64,000 nucleotides of DNA from Corynebacterium matruchotii (GTDB lineage: Bacteria > Actinomycetota > Actinomycetes > Mycobacteriales > Mycobacteriaceae): positions 2,802,541-2,866,540 of the forward strand of contig NZ_CP050134.2 of the NCBI RefSeq assembly GCF_011612265.2, read 5' to 3'. Below, piece by piece: positions 22,473 to 31,878 of this stretch (within the stretch, counting starts at the first letter, position 1; the number at the start of each line of letters is the position of its first letter). A program made the position numbers and the translations under genes. Below the pieces are notes generated by a model that ran no database searches, was not told the origin of the DNA, and saw nothing but the letters and a program-made list of their open reading frames with translations.

Positions 22473-23981
22473 ATGTTGTTGCAACCATCCGATCTTGTTG
22501 GCTGCCGCTACCGGTTGTCGCAGAAGCAGCGGCACCCCGATATCCCCCCGACCGACACGACGTATGCTCGCCGCCGACGCCTGACGCTCGCTCGTCGTCA
22601 AGCAACCGCGTTACTGCCCACCCACCCGCAGCGAGGCGATAAAAAACTCTTCCACCGCGTCGATCTGGGCACGCTTGACGACGCCGAAGACCGCTGGTTT
22701 GCCACGCTCGAAGCCCTGGCCGCCCAGGCAACCATCATCACCGACGCCATGCTGCACACCACCTGCGGTGGGCATGCCTTCGCCGTGCCTATCGACGCCC
22801 TCGTCCGCCGGCCCGACGGCAACTACATGCCGGTGCTCATCACCAACCACCGCATCATCCGCCCCGATCCCAACCGCAGCATCCAGGTCATGAGCACTCG
22901 CAGGCTGGGCTTGGGAACCCCAAACATTGGGCACTACCGGCTGAAACACCACTCCGCCGACTCGTTCACCCTGGCGCTCGCCAACCACGCCCTGGCCGAT
23001 GTTGGGCATGCCGCCCAGCGTGGCATCCTCATCGGCCAAGACCCCGAAATCGCGGTCATTCTCGACACGGAACTGCTGGAACAGGGCCTGCAACTGGCCC
23101 TGAAACAGCCCATTCCCGCCCACGCGCACCGGGTGAAAGAATGCGGCACCTGCCGATTCTGGCCCCTCTGCGAGGCGGAACTGGTGGAACGCGATGACCT
23201 GAGTCTCCTCTTCGCCGGGGACAAGTCCGCCCAATACCAGCGGGAGGGGATCATTACCGTTGCCGACCTGGCCCAGGAACCCGCGGGGAACCCGGTCAAC
23301 CCAGACATTATTTTGGCGCGAGCATTCCGGCGCGGCAGCCACCTAGTGAAACGCCGGCCAGAAACCACCGCCCCCAGCTTCGACCTGGAAATCGACATTG
23401 ATGTCGAGGCCTACCTCGACCGGGGCGTATACCTGTGGGGTGCCTACGACGGCACCACCTATCATCCGTTCGCCACCTGGGACAATCTCGGCGGTCGCGC
23501 CGAGGCCGAAAACTTCGCCCGCTTCTGGACCTGGCTCACCAACACTCGCCGCGCCGCCCATGCGGCCGGGAAAACGGTGGGCGTGTTTTGCTACTCCAAC
23601 CATGGGGAGAATTATTGGCTTCTGTCGTCCGCCCGCAAGTTTGAGACGGAGTTTTCGGATATTGCCGGCCTGCCGTCGATGGCAGAGGTGCGGCGGTTTA
23701 TTGCTTCCCCGGAATGGTTAGATGTGTTTGCGTTGGTGCGGCGGGAGCTCTTGGGGACGCGGGGGCTGGGGTTGAAGATAGTGGCCCGGGCGACCGGGTT
23801 TTCCTGGGATGAGCAGGATGTGGATGGCGAGGCCAGCATTGGCCTGTATTTGGCTGGGACGCCGGCCGCCCGGGCGGCATTGCTGAGCTATAACGGTGAT
23901 GATTGTCGCGCCACGGCCGCGGTGCGGCGGTTTTTGGCGGCTGGTGCGCCCGGGTTGCCGAGCATGGCAGATTTTGCCTAA
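22473..23981 (+). CDS. TM0106-family RecB-like nuclease
   Basis: A 502-residue protein. The N-terminal half is a RecB-like nuclease region ending in the Cys cluster ECGTCRFWPLCEAELVERDD, which may bind metal. The C-terminal half is an RNase H-like exonuclease region: DLEIDIDVEAYLD begins the acidic set, and the end has SYNGDDCRATAAVRRFL. Such proteins occur across Actinobacteria as stand-alone nucleases of unproven role, presumably in DNA processing or repair. The start follows GGAGGAAG; a GTG 15 bases upstream overlaps that site and is rejected. Confidence 0.8.
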   Translation: MLLQPSDLVGCRYRLSQKQRHPDIPPTDTTYARRRRLTLARRQATALLPTHPQRGDKKLFHRVDLGTLDDAEDRWFATLEALAAQATIITDAMLHTTCGGHAFAVPIDALVRRPDGNYMPVLITNHRIIRPDPNRSIQVMSTRRLGLGTPNIGHYRLKHHSADSFTLALANHALADVGHAAQRGILIGQDPEIAVILDTELLEQGLQLALKQPIPAHAHRVKECGTCRFWPLCEAELVERDDLSLLFAGDKSAQYQREGIITVADLAQEPAGNPVNPDIILARAFRRGSHLVKRRPETTAPSFDLEIDIDVEAYLDRGVYLWGAYDGTTYHPFATWDNLGGRAEAENFARFWTWLTNTRRAAHAAGKTVGVFCYSNHGENYWLLSSARKFETEFSDIAGLPSMAEVRRFIASPEWLDVFALVRRELLGTRGLGLKIVARATGFSWDEQDVDGEASIGLYLAGTPAARAALLSYNGDDCRATAAVRRFLAAGAPGLPSMADFA

Positions 23982-23994
23982 CGGTGCCGGTTGC

Positions 23995-24648
23995 CTAGTT
24001 GCAGGGGATACCAGTGGAGTGGCGGGGGCAATAGCCGCCGGGGTTTTTGTCTAGGTATTGTTGGTGTTCGGCCTCTGCGAGATAGAATGTGCCGGCGGGC
24101 GTGTCGATGAGGGGCATGACTTCGGTGGTGATGTCACCGTAGCCGGCGTCGGTGAGTTTGGTTTGGTAGTGTTCGACGAGTCGGCGGGCGATTTCGAGTT
24201 GTTCCGGGGTGGTGGTGTAGATTGCGGAGCGGTATTGGGTGCCAACGTCGTTGCCTTGGCGGAAGCCTTGGGTGGGGTCGTGGGCTTCGAGTACTTTCAC
24301 GATTAACTGTTCGGTCGTGATTTTTTGGGGGTCGTAGACGACTTGAACTACTTCGGCGTGGTTGGTGCGGCCGGTGCATACCTCCCGGTAGGTGGGGTTT
24401 TGAGTGACGCCGCCCGCGTAGCCGGCTGCGGTGGATTCCACGCCGGGGGTTTTCCATAAGAGTTTTTCGGCGCCCCAGAAGCAGCCGAGGCCAACGTAGA
24501 GGGTTTCTTGGGTGTCCTTCCATGGTCCGGTGATAGGGGTTCCCAGGACCGCGTGCGGGGCGGGGTGGGGGAGCACCGGATGAATGCTGCCCTTGAGTGC
24601 TTTTGCGACGCTCACAAGTTGTGCTGGTTTACCGAATAACAAATCCAT
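23995..24648 (-). CDS. msrA: peptide methionine sulfoxide reductase MsrA
   Basis: A 217-residue enzyme that reduces methionine-S-sulfoxide in proteins. The catalytic Cys56 is in GLGCFWGAEKLL, with conserved YAGG, NHAEVVQVVYDP and GTQYRSAIY. C-terminal Cys in GGYCPRHS and at the end (IPCN) are resolving candidates. The ~45-residue N-terminal extension is usual in actinobacterial MsrA. AGAGGG sets the start. It faces sodA across a shared gap; both are oxidative-stress genes, which hints at shared control. Confidence 0.95.
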   Translation of the reverse strand: MDLLFGKPAQLVSVAKALKGSIHPVLPHPAPHAVLGTPITGPWKDTQETLYVGLGCFWGAEKLLWKTPGVESTAAGYAGGVTQNPTYREVCTGRTNHAEVVQVVYDPQKITTEQLIVKVLEAHDPTQGFRQGNDVGTQYRSAIYTTTPEQLEIARRLVEHYQTKLTDAGYGDITTEVMPLIDTPAGTFYLAEAEHQQYLDKNPGGYCPRHSTGIPCN

Positions 24649-24893
24649 AATGATGGCCCTCTTCTGGTGATGTGTTTCAGGCATGTTCGTGGTGAGCATG
24701 GTGAATGGGTGAACTATTGATGGATAATTTGATTGTTATAATTATTGACTCTATATACCCTATTAACGATACTGGGACGGATTTGATTCCCATTGTGACA
24801 GAATACGCATAAAAGGGGCCGATATGACGTGCGGAACGCATGATTATTGTGCGTGATGTCGGTCGGTTGGGATGATTATTTGCTGCTGAGACG

Positions 24894-24921
24894 TTGCAAT
24901 ATAACAGATTTGCCCTATCAT
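24894..24921 (+). promoter_or_regulatory. candidate sodA promoter
   Basis: TTGCAA (24894-24899), 16 bases, then TATCAT (24916-24921), about 38 bases before the sodA ATG. A second candidate, TTGACT-N17-GATACT, lies at 24745-24773. Confidence 0.45.
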
Positions 24922-24958
24922 GGCTAGAAACACCCATTAGGAAAGGATCATAGTTTTT

Positions 24959-25564
24959 ATGGCCAAGAAATACGTACTTCCCGAGCTCCCTTACGCCTAT
25001 GATGCGCTGGAGCCCCACATTTCGGCGGAAATCATGGAGCTACACCACAGCAAGCACCACCAAAATTATGTCAATGGCGCCAACGCCGCCCTGGAGAAGC
25101 TGGAGGCCGCCCGCAAGGATGGTTCCATCGCGGCCGTCGTGACCGCACTGTCGAAGGATTTGGCGTTTAACCTGGGTGGACACACCAATCACTCCCTGTT
25201 CTGGGAGAATCTGGGCCCCAATGGTGGCGGCAAGCCTACCGGCGCATTGGCCGCAGCCATTGATGCGGATTTCGGTTCCTTTGAGGAGTTCCAGAAGCAT
25301 TTCGCCGCCGCCGCCTTGGGGCTGCAGGGTTCCGGCTGGGCGGTGCTGGCCTACGACAAGATCGGCGAGCGGCTCGTTATTGAGCAGATGACCGACCAGC
25401 AGGGCAACCTGTCTATCGACCTGGTGCCATTGTTGCTGCTCGACATGTGGGAGCACGCTTTCTACCTCCAGTACAAGAACGTGAAGGCGGACTATGTTGC
25501 CGCCGTGTGGAACGTGTTCAACTGGGATGAGGTTGCTGCCCGCTACGCCGCCGCGGTGAAGTAA
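24959..25564 (+). CDS. sodA: superoxide dismutase (Mn/Fe type)
   Basis: A 201-residue cytoplasmic enzyme. All four metal ligands are present: His in [12 protein letters not shown], His in NHSLFW, and Asp and His in [24 protein letters not shown] is also typical of the family. Mn is the usual metal in Corynebacterium, but sequence alone cannot exclude Fe or cambialistic use. The AGGAAAGGA site lies about 11 bases from the ATG. Monocistronic, followed by a terminator. Confidence 0.96.
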   Translation: MAKKYVLPELPYAYDALEPHISAEIMELHHSKHHQNYVNGANAALEKLEAARKDGSIAAVVTALSKDLAFNLGGHTNHSLFWENLGPNGGGKPTGALAAAIDADFGSFEEFQKHFAAAALGLQGSGWAVLAYDKIGERLVIEQMTDQQGNLSIDLVPLLLLDMWEHAFYLQYKNVKADYVAAVWNVFNWDEVAARYAAAVK

Positions 25565-25575
25565 CTTTCACTCAC

Positions 25576-25606
25576 GCCACTGCCCTCACTGGGTGGTGGC
25601 ATTTTT
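25576..25606 (+). terminator. sodA terminator
   Basis: Stem GCCACTGCCC / GGGTGGTGGC with a 5-base loop, then ATTTTT. Confidence 0.8.
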
Positions 25607-25692
25607 GCTGTCGGTGTTTCCCCGTCGGCCGCGATGGTTATAGTAGTTGTGCGTTAAAAACCCCGTCGATAAGCAGGCAGCGAGGAGACACC

Positions 25693-27486
25693 ATGAACCG
25701 CCTGGCCAAAACCGCCTGGCACCGTAAGGCCAGCAAACCCGTCACTGTGTGGATGGCCGCATTAGTGCTCATCAGCCTTGTGCATTGGGCGCTACCGAAT
25801 TACCGGTGGGTGCTGATCCACATGTTTACGCTGGGGATTGTCACCAACTCCATTATGTTGTGGTCGCAGCATTTCACGGAGAAATTCCTGCACCACCAGC
25901 TCCCCGAGGAGACCCGACCGTGGCAGTTGCGGCGGTTTGCCATTTTGAACGTTGGGATCCTGCTGATTATCACCGGCCAGCTCACCAAGAACATGTTTGC
26001 CCAGCACTGGCATGTTACCGCCGTGGGCGCCACCGTGGTGGGCGGGTCGCTTGCCTTCCACGCCGGCTATCTGGGGCGGCAATACTTGCAGGCCAAGCGC
26101 GGTCAGCGGTACGCCCCGAGTGTGATTGCCTATATTTGTTCCGCCTGCTGTCTGCCGTTGGGGGCGTTGGCTGGTGCGGCGCTGGCGGCGGGCTTCCCCA
26201 ATCCGTGGCAGGAGCGGCTGCTGCTCACCCACCTGATTCTCAATATTTTGGGGTTCGTGGGGTTTGCCGCTATCGGCTCGCTCATGCTGCTTTTTCCCGC
26301 GATATGGCGCACCCAGGCCCACTATGAGCGCGCACCGTTGACCTTTGCCCTCATGAGCATTGGTTTGACGACGGCCGCAGGTGGGGCACTCTTCGGCCAG
26401 GGGCTGATTGTGGCCGGTGGGCTGGTCGCCTACCTCATTGGGATTATCATCCCGATTATGAGCTGGGGGGCGTGTGTCGTCACCGTGCTGCGTGATCCCC
26501 GGGATCGCGTCACGTTTGCCGCGGTGTCGGTCGCCGCCGCCCCATTGTGGCTGTGCGGCACCCTGATTGTGCTGGCCTATCGGGCCGCCACAGACTTGGG
26601 TACCACCGCCATTTCCCTTCCCACCATGCCATTCCTCATTGGGTTTGCCGCCCAACTCCTCATCGGGGTGATGAGTAATATCCTGCCCAGCAATATTGGT
26701 GGTGGCCCCAAAGCCACCCGCACCGGCATGCTTGTCTACGATCGGGCCGGCCTATTCCGGGCCACCTTGGTGAATGTGGGCCTGGCCTGCTGGTTATACA
26801 CCGAAAATTCGTGGCTGCGGGTGGTGTTGTCCATCCTGGCCATGGGGTCGCTGGCGGTCTTCTTGGTGCTCACCCCGTTTGCGGTACGTGCCCAATTGGG
26901 GGTTATCCGTAAGACTCGGGAGCCGCTCCCGCTGGCGGAGAAGCCGAAAACCAACCAGATCACGGCGGCCCTAGCGGTGTTGGCGCTGGTGATCGCCTCG
27001 TTCGGTGGTTTGGTCGATGGGGGTTCCGGCGGGTCCTCCGGGGTAGTTACCGCCGGCGGCACCGGGAAGACCACCGAAGTGGCGTTGGACATGAAGGGGC
27101 TGCGGTTCAGCCCGGATGTGATTACCGTGCCTGCCGGAAACCAATTGGTGTTGACCGTGCACAATAGCGACACCATGGCCCACGACCTGAAGTTCGACAA
27201 TGGGGCGCATACCGGCCGCATGAATCCGGGCGAGCAGAAACGCCTGGAGGTTGGGGTGATTAGCACCGACATGGCCGGCTGGTGCACCATTGCGGGGCAT
27301 CGGGCCCAGGGGATGGAAATGACGGTCAAGGCCGACACCAGCGGCGGCAGCGGTAGTAGCAGTAGCGGCAGTAATGGCAGTAATGGCGGCGGGGCGGATA
27401 CCGCTAAGCCAACCTCGGCGCATAAGCCCACCCATCCGATTCAAAACGGCACCGATGACAGCCTCGAACCCATTACGGAGCGTTAA
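25693..27486 (+). CDS. multi-span membrane protein fused to a cupredoxin domain
   Basis: A 597-residue protein. About ten membrane helices fill residues ~15-440 (NnrS/copper-oxidase-associated type). A Gly/Ser linker leads to an external plastocyanin-like domain (about 455-550). Type-1 copper ligands are visible: His in SDTMAHDLKF, then Cys, His and Met in GWCTIAGHRAQGMEM. The last ~50 residues are a Gly/Ser/Asn linker-like tail. Corynebacterial relatives, as I recall them, continue into multicopper oxidase or nitrite reductase domains, which are absent here. Likely roles are copper handling or electron transfer; neither is shown. GGAGACACC sets the start. Confidence 0.75.
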   Translation: MNRLAKTAWHRKASKPVTVWMAALVLISLVHWALPNYRWVLIHMFTLGIVTNSIMLWSQHFTEKFLHHQLPEETRPWQLRRFAILNVGILLIITGQLTKNMFAQHWHVTAVGATVVGGSLAFHAGYLGRQYLQAKRGQRYAPSVIAYICSACCLPLGALAGAALAAGFPNPWQERLLLTHLILNILGFVGFAAIGSLMLLFPAIWRTQAHYERAPLTFALMSIGLTTAAGGALFGQGLIVAGGLVAYLIGIIIPIMSWGACVVTVLRDPRDRVTFAAVSVAAAPLWLCGTLIVLAYRAATDLGTTAISLPTMPFLIGFAAQLLIGVMSNILPSNIGGGPKATRTGMLVYDRAGLFRATLVNVGLACWLYTENSWLRVVLSILAMGSLAVFLVLTPFAVRAQLGVIRKTREPLPLAEKPKTNQITAALAVLALVIASFGGLVDGGSGGSSGVVTAGGTGKTTEVALDMKGLRFSPDVITVPAGNQLVLTVHNSDTMAHDLKFDNGAHTGRMNPGEQKRLEVGVISTDMAGWCTIAGHRAQGMEMTVKADTSGGSGSSSSGSNGSNGGGADTAKPTSAHKPTHPIQNGTDDSLEPITER

Positions 27487-28147
27487 GCAGCTCTGATAGA
27501 TCCCGGATGGTGGGATACCGTGGGTCGGTGGTGCCGGTGCCTGCGTGGTCGACGTGGATTGCCGCGATGCCGGCGGCGATGGGGGCCAAGACATCGTTGG
27601 GGAGGGTGTCGCCCACCATGATGGTGTCCGCCGGAGCGGTACCCACGATGTCGAGGGCGCGGGTATAAAACTCTGGGTTGGGTTTGGCGGCTTCCATTTC
27701 GACCGCGGCCAACATGATAAGCCGATCGTCCCATAGGCCGGTGGTCCGAAGTTTCGTGGTTTGTAGGCTGGCGGCGCCATTTGTTGCAATCCCAACTAAT
27801 TGTCCACAATCGAAACATTGTTCGAGTACCTCGGCGGCGCCTGAAAATGGCTGCATAGAAGCTATATATTGGTGCAAAAACCCGTCAAAGAGCTGCAGAG
27901 CCGCCGTCTCGGATAACTTTGGTTCATGCAAGTATTCCCGCACCCGAGCCGCCCGCTGCCCCGAATGGGTCAGCTTGCCGTGTTCATAGGCCAAAAACCA
28001 CTGTTGTTCCAAGGCCTGCCACCGTGCCGGGTCGGGGGGAATTCCCAGCTCCTGGCTCCAGGCTATAACGCCTGCTCGGGCTGCATTGCTGTGGTCGACA
28101 AGTGTCCCATCGAGGTCAAAAAGCACTGTGCGATACGAGTTCAACAT
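27473..28147 (-). CDS. HAD-superfamily hydrolase (subfamily IA)
   Basis: A 224-residue phosphatase of the phosphoglycolate phosphatase/pyrimidine nucleotidase type. All HAD motifs are present: LFDLDGTLVDHSN (I), GIATNGA (II), the motif III Lys in AAKPNPEFY, and MVGDTLPNDV (IV). A helical cap lies between I and II. The substrate cannot be predicted. Its 3' end overlaps the cupredoxin gene by 14 bases, convergent. Confidence 0.88.
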   Translation of the reverse strand: MLNSYRTVLFDLDGTLVDHSNAARAGVIAWSQELGIPPDPARWQALEQQWFLAYEHGKLTHSGQRAARVREYLHEPKLSETAALQLFDGFLHQYIASMQPFSGAAEVLEQCFDCGQLVGIATNGAASLQTTKLRTTGLWDDRLIMLAAVEMEAAKPNPEFYTRALDIVGTAPADTIMVGDTLPNDVLAPIAAGIAAIHVDHAGTGTTDPRYPTIRDLSELLNAP

Positions 28148-28301
28148 GGGTCATTAGTGTAGTCTTTGTGACGCCAATTACAGGGATGGGGGTGGGGTTG
28201 ACAAACCGCAACAGTTCCGCAACCACAGGAATGAGTTATCAGACATGTTCAATGCAACCGAAAAAATCAGATCATTTATAGGAGAAAAAGTTTGAGCGGA
28301 A

Positions 28302-28356
28302 TAATAATAAGGCCACGCAACACTGTTCTGTCCCTGGTGATTGGTGTTGCGTGGCC
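28302..28356 (-). terminator. terminator of the 28.4 kb gene
   Basis: A perfect 13-bp stem, GGCCACGCAACAC (28311-28323) with GTGTTGCGTGGCC (28344-28356). On the minus strand TTATTATTAT follows. Confidence 0.8.
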
Positions 28357-28381
28357 GTTGGTTGGGCGTCGACAGGCGCGG

Positions 28382-28777
28382 CTAAATCTGTTGGGGGTCG
28401 ATAACTGGGTGCGGCACTTCGAACATGGTGCCGAATGTTTGCATTTGTTGATTGAGCGCCTGAATCGCCTGGGAACTGCGCACGTGCTCGCCAATGTGGG
28501 CCTCGTCTTCGGCAGTGAACATGGTGCCGGCTAAGTCGAAGGTTTCCATGAGCATGAGCCGCATGACAAGCGGTGCCGCGGGTACATCCACCTCATAGAG
28601 CAACTGGACGGTAGCATCATCGTTGTCGAGCTTGACCTGGAAATTTACATCCCGCTCCGTGGCGGGCTCGGTTCTCTGAATGCCACCAGTCGCCGGCTGA
28701 TAGATCGCGGGCGTCGCGGCTTCAGCAAGCAACCAAGTGAGCGTGGGCGTGCCATATTTAGATTGGAGAAAACTCAT
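28382..28777 (-). CDS. hypothetical protein, 131 residues
   Basis: Not recognised. A soluble protein without signal peptide. An N-terminal segment (FLQSKYGTPTLTWLLAEA) and a central beta-like stretch (VNFQVKLDNDDATVQLLYEV) are followed by an amphipathic helix with Gln-rich repeats (QAIQALNQQMQTFGTMF). The start is set at the ATG after TGGAGCCC; two in-frame ATGs lie 12 and 36 bases upstream. It is monocistronic with a strong terminator, which supports a real gene. Confidence 0.55.
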   Translation of the reverse strand: MSFLQSKYGTPTLTWLLAEAATPAIYQPATGGIQRTEPATERDVNFQVKLDNDDATVQLLYEVDVPAAPLVMRLMLMETFDLAGTMFTAEDEAHIGEHVRSSQAIQALNQQMQTFGTMFEVPHPVIDPQQI

Positions 28778-28813
28778 TTTGGGCTCCATTGTTGTGATGA
28801 TTACCACCTCCAT

Positions 28814-29641
28814 GGTAGTGGCACCTGCTCAAAGGTATCCATGCGAAATATCGCACATATGCACGTTTGGGGGCATGTAGATATGGTGCTACCGGGGCTT
28901 TTCGACGATCGGCGTGTCGGTCCCAAATCTCTGTGGAACCTGACATATTGTTATTAGCAATGGCGTTAAGATCACAAGCATATAACAAATGATTTCTGAA
29001 CCTAACTAAAAGATGTTAGGCGCATAAGCATGCTTGCCGAAAAGTAAATCCTACGTATATCAAATATGCCATTTCCCCTCAGTAACCACGATTTTATTCA
29101 TGATATTTTGCTTAGCGGGGGTAGTGGGGGTTTTAGCTAAAGGTTTACTGATGTCTTCTTATCTTATAGGCAGCGCCAGTCAGAAGAACTGATGAGGTGT
29201 TTTTTGTATAACCTAGAGCTTTGCCGTTTAATGACAATTAAATTCATTAGTAAGGAAAAGGGTGATGAGTCCACTAACCTAAGAAGCTCAAGTCGTGTTC
29301 TACCCCCGGTACAATTTTTCAAACAAAATTACTATTGATGCAATGTTCGAATGACTTAGCAATGAATAAAACCCAATTGAACTCATAGTTTACTGAATTA
29401 GATTTTTAGCAAATGTGCTATTCAAACATTCTCTCTAATTTATTCTGATTTAACACTCAGTCGACCAGATATGATAGCTTGCAGCCAGTTGGTTGATAGG
29501 CCAATGCGGGTTACCGCCAGACCTGTCAACAAATTTTGGATTGATCACAATCGAAAGCTTGGTCATCGTGATACAATTGTTATTTTCAATAGTATTGGGA
29601 GTATGTATCCCGAAGACCTCAACCCGGACACTAAAGGAACA
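28814..29641. other. long AT-rich gap before the CAP-protein gene
   Basis: About 830 bases without a convincing gene. It contains one copy of the dispersed motif GCTTTTCGACG (28897-28907) and a gapped inverted repeat CCTAAC-N8-GTTAGG (29001-29020). A 48-codon frame at 29192 lacks a ribosome binding site and a recognisable sequence. The gap may hold a long regulated leader for the secreted CAP protein, but I see no known riboswitch. Confidence 0.45.
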
Positions 29642-30355
29642 ATGAACAGACTCAACGGTAAAGTTACTGCTAAATTCATGGCCGCTAGCGCTTCCGTCAT
29701 CGTCGGAATCAGCGCTATGCAACCCGCAGCAGCACAGGAAATCTCCATCCCAGATGAACTCAATAACCTCCTTGACCAGCATGGAGCCACCACGGACATC
29801 TGGAACAGTGGGGCTCAGCTTCCCGTCAATATTCCGGACATCCCACTGGACTCCTCCTCCGACATTCTCAACCAATTGACCGGTGAAGCGAACAAGGCGA
29901 TAAACTCCGTTCCCGAGGTTCAGGTGCCGGCGCTTCCTGCCGTCCCCGAAGTCCCGGCTACACCCCAAATTGGTGGATATAACGCGGGCGAAGTCATTGG
30001 CCGCACCATCGCCGAGATCAATGCCTATCGGGCCCAAAATGGTCTACCCATGGTGAACCAAACCCCGGCCGCCCAGGCCTCCGCCCAGGGCTATGCCGAC
30101 TTTATGTTGGGGCAAAACATCGGCAACTTCAGCGGTACCCCTAATGGCTACCACCACGACCCCACCTGCAACTGCTGGGAAAACCTGCTTTGGGGCTACA
30201 ACAACCCTGACGCCATGTACCATCCCTTCAACTACTGGCGGAACTCTCCCGGCCACAACGCCAACCTGTTGGCCCACGGGCCAACCAGCATCGGCGTTGG
30301 CGTAGCACACGACGCCGCTACCGGCCACTTCTTCGCCGTCATGCGGATGTTCTAA
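29642..30355 (+). CDS. secreted CAP-domain (SCP/PR-1) protein
   Basis: A 237-residue exported protein. The signal peptide is residues ~1-33, with an AQPAAA-like end before QE. A Pro/Val-rich spacer follows, and a CAP domain fills about residues 115-237: EINAYRAQNGLPMV, the region around NWENLLWG (here CNCWENLLWGYN), WRNSPGHNANLLAHG with the conserved His, and GVGVAHDAATGHFFAVMRMF. CAP proteins of corynebacteria are secreted with unclear roles; family members bind lipids or have peptidase-like folds. AAAGGA lies close to the ATG; an in-frame ATG at 29603 would spoil the signal peptide. Confidence 0.85.
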   Translation: MNRLNGKVTAKFMAASASVIVGISAMQPAAAQEISIPDELNNLLDQHGATTDIWNSGAQLPVNIPDIPLDSSSDILNQLTGEANKAINSVPEVQVPALPAVPEVPATPQIGGYNAGEVIGRTIAEINAYRAQNGLPMVNQTPAAQASAQGYADFMLGQNIGNFSGTPNGYHHDPTCNCWENLLWGYNNPDAMYHPFNYWRNSPGHNANLLAHGPTSIGVGVAHDAATGHFFAVMRMF

Positions 30356-30377
30356 CCGGGAATCATGATGCCGTTAC

Positions 30378-30416
30378 GGTAGCCCAGCGTCAGAAACGCG
30401 GTAACGCTGGGCTACC
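30378..30416. terminator. hairpin between convergent genes
   Basis: A perfect 13-bp stem, GGTAGCCCAGCGT / ACGCTGGGCTACC, with a 13-base loop. There is no T run on either side, so termination would need help. Confidence 0.5.
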
Positions 30417-30423
30417 ATGACAG

Positions 30424-30687
30424 CTACCTGTTTCCGGAAAGACTTGGTTGGTCTTCCTGCCGGTTTCGCTCTCGGGTCGTGAAGCCTACCTGGAACTCCA
30501 CGATACCGGCGACCAGCAGCCCAACCGCACTCAAAGCCACCATCGTCGACATCATGCCAGAGGAGTCGAATGCCACCAATCCGAGAATGATAGCCACCGC
30601 TAGCACGCACAATAAGCTAGCAAACAACATCGTAGTGCGAAACCGATACTCTGAATGCACCAGCTGCGGTTGCCGAAGAACGGACAT
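30424..30687 (-). CDS. small two-helix membrane protein
   Basis: An 87-residue protein. A short N-terminus ([18 protein letters not shown]) is followed by two hydrophobic helices (about 20-42 and 48-66) and a charged tail. I do not recognise a named family; similar short membrane proteins sit near this tRNA-Pro in corynebacteria as far as I recall. The start is at Met before SVLRQP because the open frame further upstream runs through the tRNA gene. An AGAGG lies about 12 bases before it. Confidence 0.6.
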   Translation of the reverse strand: MSVLRQPQLVHSEYRFRTTMLFASLLCVLAVAIILGLVAFDSSGMMSTMVALSAVGLLVAGIVEFQVGFTTRERNRQEDQPSLSGNR

Positions 30688-30767
30688 GAACGACCGAAAC
30701 CTCTTTTCTTGTGTGGAGTTTTCATGGAAGAGAAGAGCACCCCCAGTACTAGGTACTGAGAGTGCTA

Positions 30768-30844
<77 letters not shown>

Positions 30845-30869
30845 TCGAAAAGCAATGCTAGTCGGCAAA

Positions 30870-31865
30870 CTACTCTCGTGCCAAATCCGGCTTCTCAACG
30901 AGGGAAATCAGCGTTGCTGACGGGCGGCAAAACAGCCGCACTGGTGCAAACTTAGACGTTCCCAAACCATTACTGACATGCAACATCATGCCATCGAACT
31001 CGTGCAGTCCCCACGCGCGGACCCGGTCGATACCACAATTCGTCACCAATGTCTTCCCTCCAGGCAAACAAATCTGCCCCCCATGGGTATGCCCACATAA
31101 CGCCAATTGGTAACCATCGGCGGCAAACTGAGCAAGCACCCGTGGCTCTGGGGAATGCGCCAACGCCAACCGCAGATCCGCCTCTGCATTCGGCGCCCCC
31201 GACACCTGGCCATAGTCATCCAAATCATGATGCGGATCATCCACGCCGGTGGCCGCAATCCGCACCGAACCCACCTTAAACTCCAGCCGCCGATGCGTGG
31301 CATCCTGCCATCCGTGCTCAATAAACGCCGCCCGCATGCCCCGCCACGGCAATTCCACCCGCGAAGCCTTCCGCTTTTTCCCCACCACATACGACAGCGG
31401 ATTCACCACGGTCGGCGCGTAATAATCATTCGAACCAAACACAAACAAGCCCGGGCGCCGCATGAGCGGCCCCAAAGCCCGCAACGTGGCCGGCACCGCC
31501 TTCAGGTCCGACAAATTATCCCCAGTATTGACCACCAGATCCGGCTGCAACTGATCCAGGCTGGCCACCCACTCCTGTTTGGCCCGCTGCCCCGGCACCA
31601 TATGCAGATCCGAAATATGCAGCAACCGGAACTCCCGCTTGCCCCGCAACGTACCAGGCGGCAATAACGGCAATTCTAAGCGTCGCAATTGGAACTGGTG
31701 GCATTCCCGTACCGCCCAGGCTGTTACCCCGGCAGCGGCCACGCTAGCGGTGATTGCGGTGATTCCAGCGATTCGGCCGATTCGGCGAAACCGGTCAGCG
31801 GCCGATGGAACGGCGTCGTCAAGCGTCAAAATTATTCCCACCCACGTAACAATACCGGAACGCAT
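30870..31865 (-). CDS. membrane-anchored metallophosphoesterase
   Basis: A 331-residue protein. One N-terminal helix (about 30-50) is followed by a calcineurin-like phosphoesterase domain: HISDLHMVP (DxH), [10 protein letters not shown] (GDxx), [11 protein letters not shown] (GNHD-type, here GSND), LALAHSPEP and [13 protein letters not shown] (GHxH). Metal-dependent hydrolysis is certain from the motifs; the substrate is not known. It is divergent from the yqeY-type gene, with overlapping promoters. In Mycobacterium and corynebacteria this family sits beside ponA, as here. Confidence 0.88.
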   Translation of the reverse strand: MRSGIVTWVGIILTLDDAVPSAADRFRRIGRIAGITAITASVAAAGVTAWAVRECHQFQLRRLELPLLPPGTLRGKREFRLLHISDLHMVPGQRAKQEWVASLDQLQPDLVVNTGDNLSDLKAVPATLRALGPLMRRPGLFVFGSNDYYAPTVVNPLSYVVGKKRKASRVELPWRGMRAAFIEHGWQDATHRRLEFKVGSVRIAATGVDDPHHDLDDYGQVSGAPNAEADLRLALAHSPEPRVLAQFAADGYQLALCGHTHGGQICLPGGKTLVTNCGIDRVRAWGLHEFDGMMLHVSNGLGTSKFAPVRLFCRPSATLISLVEKPDLARE

Positions 31866-31878
31866 ACAATAAAAAGCT

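Noticed and set aside
29001-29020. CCTAAC-N8-GTTAGG considered as a DtxR iron box
   Set aside because: The half-sites are in the wrong order and spacing for the known 19-bp box.
29192-29338. 48-codon frame in the gap before the CAP gene
   Set aside because: No ribosome binding site, no recognisable sequence; expected by chance in AT-rich DNA.
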